From an uncultured Lachnospiraceae bacterium (GTDB lineage Bacteria > Bacillota > Clostridia > Lachnospirales > Lachnospiraceae): 37,082 nt of DNA. Of this stretch, positions 32,265 through 37,082 are shown one piece after another. How positions within the stretch are numbered: the stretch's first letter is position 1; each line of letters begins with the position of its first letter. A program made the translations under genes and the position numbers. The notes below the pieces were generated by a model. That model saw only the letters and a list, made by a program, of their open reading frames with translations, made no database searches and had not been told where the DNA came from. The DNA is taken from positions 1-37,082 of the forward strand of contig CANQHX010000010.1 in assembly GCA_947623905.1 (NCBI GenBank), read 5' to 3'.

Positions 32265-32338
32265 TAAAAAATGCCCCGTCATCAGATTTACCGGACCGGT
32301 ATCCCGGAAGAAGAAATCGGATGATGGGGCTCTTTTTT
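32265..32338 (+). terminator. Bidirectional terminator shared by upp and the membrane-protein gene
   Basis: The arms GCCCCGTCATC...GATTT and AAATC...GATGATGGGGC pair over about 17 bases around a loop that itself holds CCGG pairs. A T-run follows on the plus strand and an A-run precedes it, which works for the minus strand. Its right edge overlaps the stop codon of the convergent gene. Confidence 0.93.
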
Positions 32339-34421
32339 ACATCCAGAACGCTATGAGATGCTGTATGGTATAAAACACCTGCGGATTGGCCGCCTGGATG
32401 GCGTCCTCCGTATGGGCGAAAATGCGCAGGAACACAAAGACCAGCGACACAAGTCCCAGAGTGACCGAGACCGCGAGCACTTTTTTCCGCTCCGCTGCCA
32501 TGTCTTTTTTGTTCTCATACAACGCCAGGACGGTCATGACCGCGGCGAGCAGCAGCAGCCAGACAAAATCCACAAAATACCGGGTGAGAAGTCCTGCCAT
32601 CTGCGTGTCCGCCACCACAATGACAACGGCCGCCAAAACAGAATATACTGCCATGCGGTGCACTCTTTTTTCTTTAAACAGCCGCCCGCGGCACACGCCG
32701 TACAGACCAAACAGCAGCACCGGGAACAGCCAGAACACGCCGCCGATCATTTTTTCCGTGAGGGTCAGGCCCTGATAAACAGTTGACGCGTCAAAGTCAT
32801 GGAGGAACGGAAACACTCCGTTGACGCTGACCGGCTGAAACAGATAGGAAAAAAGGCCCAGCCCGATCCTTCCGGCCACAAAGCCCCTGTGGGTCATATC
32901 GTTGGTGGTCAGGTTGTAGCTGGCGCCGAAATCAAAGGGCGAACCGAACCTGGCAAAATTGTACCACATGATGCCCAGAGCCACGATAAAAAAAGGAAGG
33001 CAGACCGCGGTAGTCTGACGGATGCTGTTTTTGGAAAAAAGCTTCCGCTGTCCGAATGCGCTGTTCCAGAACAATATGACGCCCAGGCCGATGGCCAGCA
33101 ACAGCTGGGGCCGGCAGCCCGCGGTCAGCGCCACGCACAAGGATCCCGCTGCCAGTCTGTGGGATACCAGTCTTGTCTCCCCATCTTTTTTTTCTTCCGC
33201 CGACAGCCAGAACGCCAGTCCCCACACGGCAAACATCACACCCGACAGGATAGGTACGATATAAAGATCCGGCTTATTGATGGCGTAGCCTATGGCCGCC
33301 ACGGGAGGAAATACCGCCGCCAGAAGCAGATACAGCAAAAACGGCGTGTGGGCAAACCATTTTTTTATCATCTGCCAGAGCAGATAAAATACGCCGGCCA
33401 TAAGCAGCAGCGCCAGTACATATACTGCGATGTAGTTGGGCAGGTCGCCGCCGGTGACCAGATTGTAGGGGAGATACAGCAGCAGGGCCGGCACTACGCC
33501 GAAATATACGTAAAATCTGCCGTTGAAATAACTGTGATCCCAGTAATCTGCGGAACTTACGTCGTTATAATACCGTGCGGCAAAATCATAGGGATTGTCC
33601 ATTTCCGAAAGTCCCCGGGGCACCTCCTGGTCCAGATACAGATGGCCCTCCCGGAACGCATCCACCAGCTTATAATACTGCTGCTGATAGCCTGCGAACT
33701 TGTACAGTTCTATATTGGTGGTGTTCCACTGGATCATGCCCCACAAAAGGAGCGCTTCCAGCACAAACAGTCCCACAACGATCCCCTTCTGGGCGGGGAC
33801 CGACAGATCGGTCCGGTACCGGTAGCATTCTGACCCGGGCCGGAGAATATACAGCAGCATCAGGCCAAGAGCCACTATGAGGAACCGGCCGGCAGAAAAC
33901 ATCAGGGGCGCCTTCCCGTTGAGCGTCAGATCCTCCGGCGCAATGGTCACGCCGTTGAGCCCGCTGACGGTAATGGTCATATTTTTAACCTGTCCGCTGA
34001 AATGGAGCCGGATATACTGCGACTGCTTTACAGCTGTCAGCACCGTTCTGGTGGGAGCCGTCAGCGGATTGGCGTTGGCTTCATCTGTGGCCGCCACGGT
34101 AATGTCGGCCCTGCTCCCCAGCAGACTGCCGGGACAAAAATGAAGAAATTTTACTTTTTCATTGATGTCATCTATACGAATGACAGCCGTGTCCTCCGTA
34201 AATGTTACAGAGCCGTCGGGGGCCGTAATACCGCCCTCCACCTGCAGCTGCACATCCAGCGGCCTGTCAAACGCGGAAACCACCCACTTATAATTGAATA
34301 CAAACACTTCCAGCAGCAGGGCGATCAGCAGGACGATCCCTGCCAGCACGCCGTAAGAGCGCGGCGTTTTCTCCGCAAAGAAATGGTTCCATGACCTGCG
34401 CAAATTACTCAGCACGCTCAT
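32337..34421 (-). CDS. Large polytopic membrane protein, GT-C glycosyltransferase-like
   Basis: A 694-residue protein with an N-terminal helix (about residues 24-44), a beta-rich outside domain (about 50-175) and then about eleven membrane helices. The large loop after the third helix holds YYKLVDAFREGHLYLDQEVP and EMDNPYDFAARYYNDV, an acidic aromatic pattern as in GT-C glycosyltransferases that use lipid-linked sugars. I do not recognise an exact family, and the substrate is unknown; wall or surface glycan work is the best guess. The ATG at 34421 has AAAGG upstream. It begins 17 bases after proA, so it can be part of the pro operon. Confidence 0.78.
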   Translation of the reverse strand: MSVLSNLRRSWNHFFAEKTPRSYGVLAGIVLLIALLLEVFVFNYKWVVSAFDRPLDVQLQVEGGITAPDGSVTFTEDTAVIRIDDINEKVKFLHFCPGSLLGSRADITVAATDEANANPLTAPTRTVLTAVKQSQYIRLHFSGQVKNMTITVSGLNGVTIAPEDLTLNGKAPLMFSAGRFLIVALGLMLLYILRPGSECYRYRTDLSVPAQKGIVVGLFVLEALLLWGMIQWNTTNIELYKFAGYQQQYYKLVDAFREGHLYLDQEVPRGLSEMDNPYDFAARYYNDVSSADYWDHSYFNGRFYVYFGVVPALLLYLPYNLVTGGDLPNYIAVYVLALLLMAGVFYLLWQMIKKWFAHTPFLLYLLLAAVFPPVAAIGYAINKPDLYIVPILSGVMFAVWGLAFWLSAEEKKDGETRLVSHRLAAGSLCVALTAGCRPQLLLAIGLGVILFWNSAFGQRKLFSKNSIRQTTAVCLPFFIVALGIMWYNFARFGSPFDFGASYNLTTNDMTHRGFVAGRIGLGLFSYLFQPVSVNGVFPFLHDFDASTVYQGLTLTEKMIGGVFWLFPVLLFGLYGVCRGRLFKEKRVHRMAVYSVLAAVVIVVADTQMAGLLTRYFVDFVWLLLLAAVMTVLALYENKKDMAAERKKVLAVSVTLGLVSLVFVFLRIFAHTEDAIQAANPQVFYTIQHLIAFWM

Positions 34422-34438
34422 CTTTCACCTTTCCTTTA

Positions 34439-35689
34439 TTACGGCCGGATCTGTCCCTGGCCGTTGATCAGATACTTGATAGTGGTCAGCGCCGTCAGGC
34501 CCATAGGTCCTCTGGCGTGAAGCTTCTGGGTGGAAATGCCGATCTCCGCCCCCAGCCCGAATTCATTGCCATCGGTAAAACGGGTGGAACAGTTGACATA
34601 TACCGCCGCGGCGTCCACCTGCTTCTGGAACCTTTCCGCCGCGTCAAGACTCTTTGTGACGATGCACTCGGAATGACCCGTGGAGTAAGTACGGATGTGC
34701 TCCAGCGCTTCGTCCAGACTGTCCACCACCTTCACCGCCAGGATATAGTCCAGGAATTCCGTGGCGTAATCCTCCTCTGTGGCAGGCGTCACGCAGTCCC
34801 CCAGTATCTCTTTTGTGCGGGGACAGCCCCGGAGCTCCACCTGATGCGCATCCAGCCGCGCCTTCATCATGGGCAGGAACTTCCCGGCCACATCCCTGTG
34901 GACCAGGCAGCTCTCAATGGCGTTGCACACGCTGGGTCGCTGGGTCTTGCCGTTGTCCACGATATTTACCGCCATATCCAGATCCGCCGTAGCGTCCACA
35001 TATACATGACAATTGCCCGTACCGGTCTCGATCACCGGCACCGACGCCTGCTCCACCACTGTCCGGATGAGCCCTGCTCCTCCTCTGGGGATAAGCACGT
35101 CCAGATATCCGTTTGCCTTCATCATCATCACGGCCGTCTCTCTGGACGTATCCTCCACAAGGGCTATGGCGTCCTCCGGCAGTCCCGTATCCGCAAGCGC
35201 CTGCCGCATAATGCCCGCCAGGCACTGATTGGAATGGAAGGCTTCTTTTCCCCCTCTTAAAATGGCCGCGTTGCCGCTCTTTAAGCAGAGGATCGCCGCG
35301 TCCACCGTCACATTGGGCCGGGCCTCATAGATCATGCCTGCTACGCCCAGGGGTACCCTTACTTTCGTGATGCGCATGCCGTTGGGGCGCACCCCGCCGC
35401 CTTCAATGACTCCCACCGGATCCTCCAGCATAGCCAGATGACGGCACGCTTCTGCCATGGAGGCGATCCTGTCTTCCGTCAGCCGCAGCCGGTCCTGAAG
35501 AGACTGGCTCATGCCCTTTTCCCGGGCTTCCTCCAGGTCCCTCTCGTTGGCCGTCAGAATGTCCTGCTCTTTTTCCAGCAGCATCCTGCCGATCTGCTCA
35601 AGAGCCCTGTTCTTTTCTCCTGTGGACAGGCCGGCCAGCACTGCCGCGGCCGCTCTGGCCTTTGTCCCAAGCTGTTCGATATAATTCAT
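34439..35689 (-). CDS. proA: Gamma-glutamyl phosphate reductase
   Basis: ProA reduces gamma-glutamyl phosphate with NADPH to glutamate semialdehyde in proline synthesis. The 416-residue protein has the aldehyde-dehydrogenase fold with the catalytic cysteine in PSVCNAIESCLV near residue 253, IPRGGAGLI near 195 and the end block FTDGNEFGLGAEIGIS. The ATG at 35689 begins six bases after proB, and AAGGA lies within the last proB codons. Confidence 0.97.
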   Translation of the reverse strand: MNYIEQLGTKARAAAAVLAGLSTGEKNRALEQIGRMLLEKEQDILTANERDLEEAREKGMSQSLQDRLRLTEDRIASMAEACRHLAMLEDPVGVIEGGGVRPNGMRITKVRVPLGVAGMIYEARPNVTVDAAILCLKSGNAAILRGGKEAFHSNQCLAGIMRQALADTGLPEDAIALVEDTSRETAVMMMKANGYLDVLIPRGGAGLIRTVVEQASVPVIETGTGNCHVYVDATADLDMAVNIVDNGKTQRPSVCNAIESCLVHRDVAGKFLPMMKARLDAHQVELRGCPRTKEILGDCVTPATEEDYATEFLDYILAVKVVDSLDEALEHIRTYSTGHSECIVTKSLDAAERFQKQVDAAAVYVNCSTRFTDGNEFGLGAEIGISTQKLHARGPMGLTALTTIKYLINGQGQIRP

Positions 35690-35695
35690 ATCCGT

Positions 35696-36490
35696 TCAAT
35701 TCCTTTCCGCCAGAAACGCGGTGCCCCTGACCTGGTTGTCCTCCAGCAGGTCGTAAAGCACCTCCGGATCCATGCCGTTCATGATCACCGTATCGATACC
35801 TGCTTTCGCGGCGATCTCCGCCGCTATTACCTTTGTGTGCATGCCTCCGGTCCCAAGACGGGAGCCCGCGCCCCCTGCCGCCGCCCATATGGCGTCGTCT
35901 ATCTTCTCCACCACCGGGATCAGCTTCGCGTCCTCATGCTCCCGCGGATCCTTGTCATATAAACCGTCGATATCCGACAGGATCACCAGCAGTTCCGCGT
36001 CGGCGATATCCGCCACAGTAGCCGCAAGAGAATCATTTTCCCCGATCTCCAGCTCCAGTTCATCGATGGCTACCGTATCATTTTCATTGACAATGGGAAT
36101 GGTTCCCAGCTCCAGAAGCCGTTTCACCGCATTTTCTACATTGATCCGCCGGTCCTCCAGGATCACATATTTGGTCACCAGAAGCTGGGCCACGGAAATG
36201 CTGTACTCGGAAAACAGATTGTCATACATGTACATCAGCTCACACTGCCCCACCGCCGCGCAGGCCTGCCGCGTGGGAATATCCTTCGGGCGCTGCCGGA
36301 TGCCCAGCTCCGACATGCCCAGGCCGATGGAGCCGCTGGACACCAGTATGATCTCTCTGCCGCTGTTGTGCAGATCCGCCAGCGTCTTTACCAGCTTTTC
36401 CACCCGGCGGATGTTGATCCGTCCCGTCTTGTGGGTAAGAGTGGAGGTGCCTACCTTGATGACGATCCGTTTTTTTGTAGTCATATCCAT
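35696..36490 (-). CDS. proB: Glutamate 5-kinase, short form
   Basis: ProB phosphorylates glutamate in the first step of proline synthesis and is normally feedback-inhibited by proline. The 264-residue protein is only the amino-acid kinase domain: IKVGTSTLT near residue 10, VSSGSIGLGM near 50, NENDTVAIDELE near 138, and GTGGMHTK near 217. The C-terminal PUA domain of about 100 residues seen in many ProB proteins is missing, as is common in this bacterial group. The ATG at 36490 has AAAGGA eleven bases upstream. Confidence 0.95.
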   Translation of the reverse strand: MDMTTKKRIVIKVGTSTLTHKTGRINIRRVEKLVKTLADLHNSGREIILVSSGSIGLGMSELGIRQRPKDIPTRQACAAVGQCELMYMYDNLFSEYSISVAQLLVTKYVILEDRRINVENAVKRLLELGTIPIVNENDTVAIDELELEIGENDSLAATVADIADAELLVILSDIDGLYDKDPREHEDAKLIPVVEKIDDAIWAAAGGAGSRLGTGGMHTKVIAAEIAAKAGIDTVIMNGMDPEVLYDLLEDNQVRGTAFLAERN

Positions 36491-36513
36491 ATGTGTATCG
36501 TTCCTTTTACCGT

Positions 36514-37082
36514 TTACTGATATTTCTCATAGAGGAACCGCTCCGGCAGCTCCACATGGAATCCTTCCGCTACCTGCCGCAGATCGCTCGCGGTAATGGT
36601 CTGGAGCTTGTCCGGGCGGACAGCCAGTACTTTCATGAGGATCTCCGCCGACTTCTCTACCGTATGCATAAGTCCGAATGTCAGATCAAAATCCGCGCCG
36701 GAGCAGAACATGCCGTGATGGGCCCAGATGGCCACATCATAATTCTCCATGAGCTTGCTGGTGGCCACGGCGATCTCCCTTCCGCCGGGCACCATCCAGG
36801 GCACCACGCCTACGCCGGAAGGAAATACTACCGGGCACTCCGTGGCGGACTCCCACAGTTCCCGCGTAAACACTTCATCACTTAAGGGAAGCACAAAGGT
36901 CAGGGCAATGATGTTCGTGGTGTGCGCGTGATAGATCACCCGGTGCTTGCCCCCTGTCACCCGCTTTTTCACCTCATGGTTCATCAGGTGAGCCGGCAGC
37001 TCGCTGGTAGGCTTGCCGCCTTCCACGAGGCCCCAGCGGATCCGGTAATTCTCCCCTTTGTCGTCCAGTTCGATGATGGCGA
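36514..37082 (-). CDS. rhaD: Rhamnulose-1-phosphate aldolase (partial, N-terminus outside window)
   Basis: RhaD splits L-rhamnulose 1-phosphate into dihydroxyacetone phosphate and L-lactaldehyde. The frame is open to the window edge and has 188 residues of about 270. It contains the zinc-binding pattern YHAHTTNIIALTFV, close to that of known RhaD proteins, and a second site WAHHGMFCSG. It ends EGFHVELPERFLYEKYQ. It lies 23 bases before proB and may be read in the same direction. The kinase acting before it, rhaB, is 16 kb to the left. Confidence 0.92.
   Translation of the reverse strand, partial: AIIELDDKGENYRIRWGLVEGGKPTSELPAHLMNHEVKKRVTGGKHRVIYHAHTTNIIALTFVLPLSDEVFTRELWESATECPVVFPSGVGVVPWMVPGGREIAVATSKLMENYDVAIWAHHGMFCSGADFDLTFGLMHTVEKSAEILMKVLAVRPDKLQTITASDLRQVAEGFHVELPERFLYEKYQ

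Overview
The window reads as a chromosomal segment of a Gram-positive gut-type Clostridium relative, most likely a Lachnospiraceae member. The grounds are the SCIFF peptide and its radical SAM maturase beside secD, the era-yqzL-recO order, HPr kinase, a GntR/ABC cluster of the kind common in that family, G+C-rich coding sequence with many GTG and TTG starts, and strong AGGAGG-type ribosome sites with sigma-A promoters. It is mostly core chromosome. Nearly all genes lie on the minus strand; the CNNM transporter, a toxin-antitoxin pair and the bioY/DUF1284/upp stretch are on the plus strand.

Left part (1-5424): the 3'-truncated secD gene overlaps scfB (SCIFF maturase), preceded by scfA (48-aa six-cysteine peptide) and a small four-helix membrane protein. 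A divergent CNNM/HlyC-type transporter gene follows and ends in a textbook terminator. An AT-rich island then carries a compact antitoxin/toxin pair with its own promoter.

ABC cluster (5421-11840): a GntR/YtrA-type regulator, an ATPase and three tandem membrane proteins form one operon with 4-bp overlaps or short gaps. The first membrane gene is a half-length copy of the second. A perfect 7+7 palindrome sits just after the promoter and is the likely operator of the regulator.

Housekeeping block (11893-26640): from right to left come a tyrosine recombinase, maf, citrate synthase, an iron-containing alcohol dehydrogenase, hprK, a DeoR regulator, rhaB, an M16 presequence-protease-like peptidase, era, yqzL, recO, tRNA-Arg(CCG), an SH3-domain protein and a helical protein of unknown function. 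The order hprK-deoR-rhaB puts the catabolite-repression kinase next to rhamnose use. A partial rhaD lies at the far right edge, so two steps of rhamnose breakdown are in the window but 16 kb apart.

Right part (26736-37082): groESL has a sigma-A promoter and no visible CIRCE element. Next come a 183-bp imperfect palindrome, a GNAT acetyltransferase gene with an in-frame internal deletion, and a DUF554 membrane protein with a palindrome over its promoter. On the plus strand, a near-perfect BirA operator overlaps the promoter of a frameshifted bioY; DUF1284 and upp follow. A bidirectional terminator separates upp from a large GT-C-like membrane protein, followed by proA, proB and rhaD. I saw no CRISPR array, prophage or complete insertion sequence. 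The most interesting items are the BirA site driving a broken bioY, the long palindrome, the SCIFF locus layout, the triplicated permease operon and the AT-rich toxin-antitoxin island.
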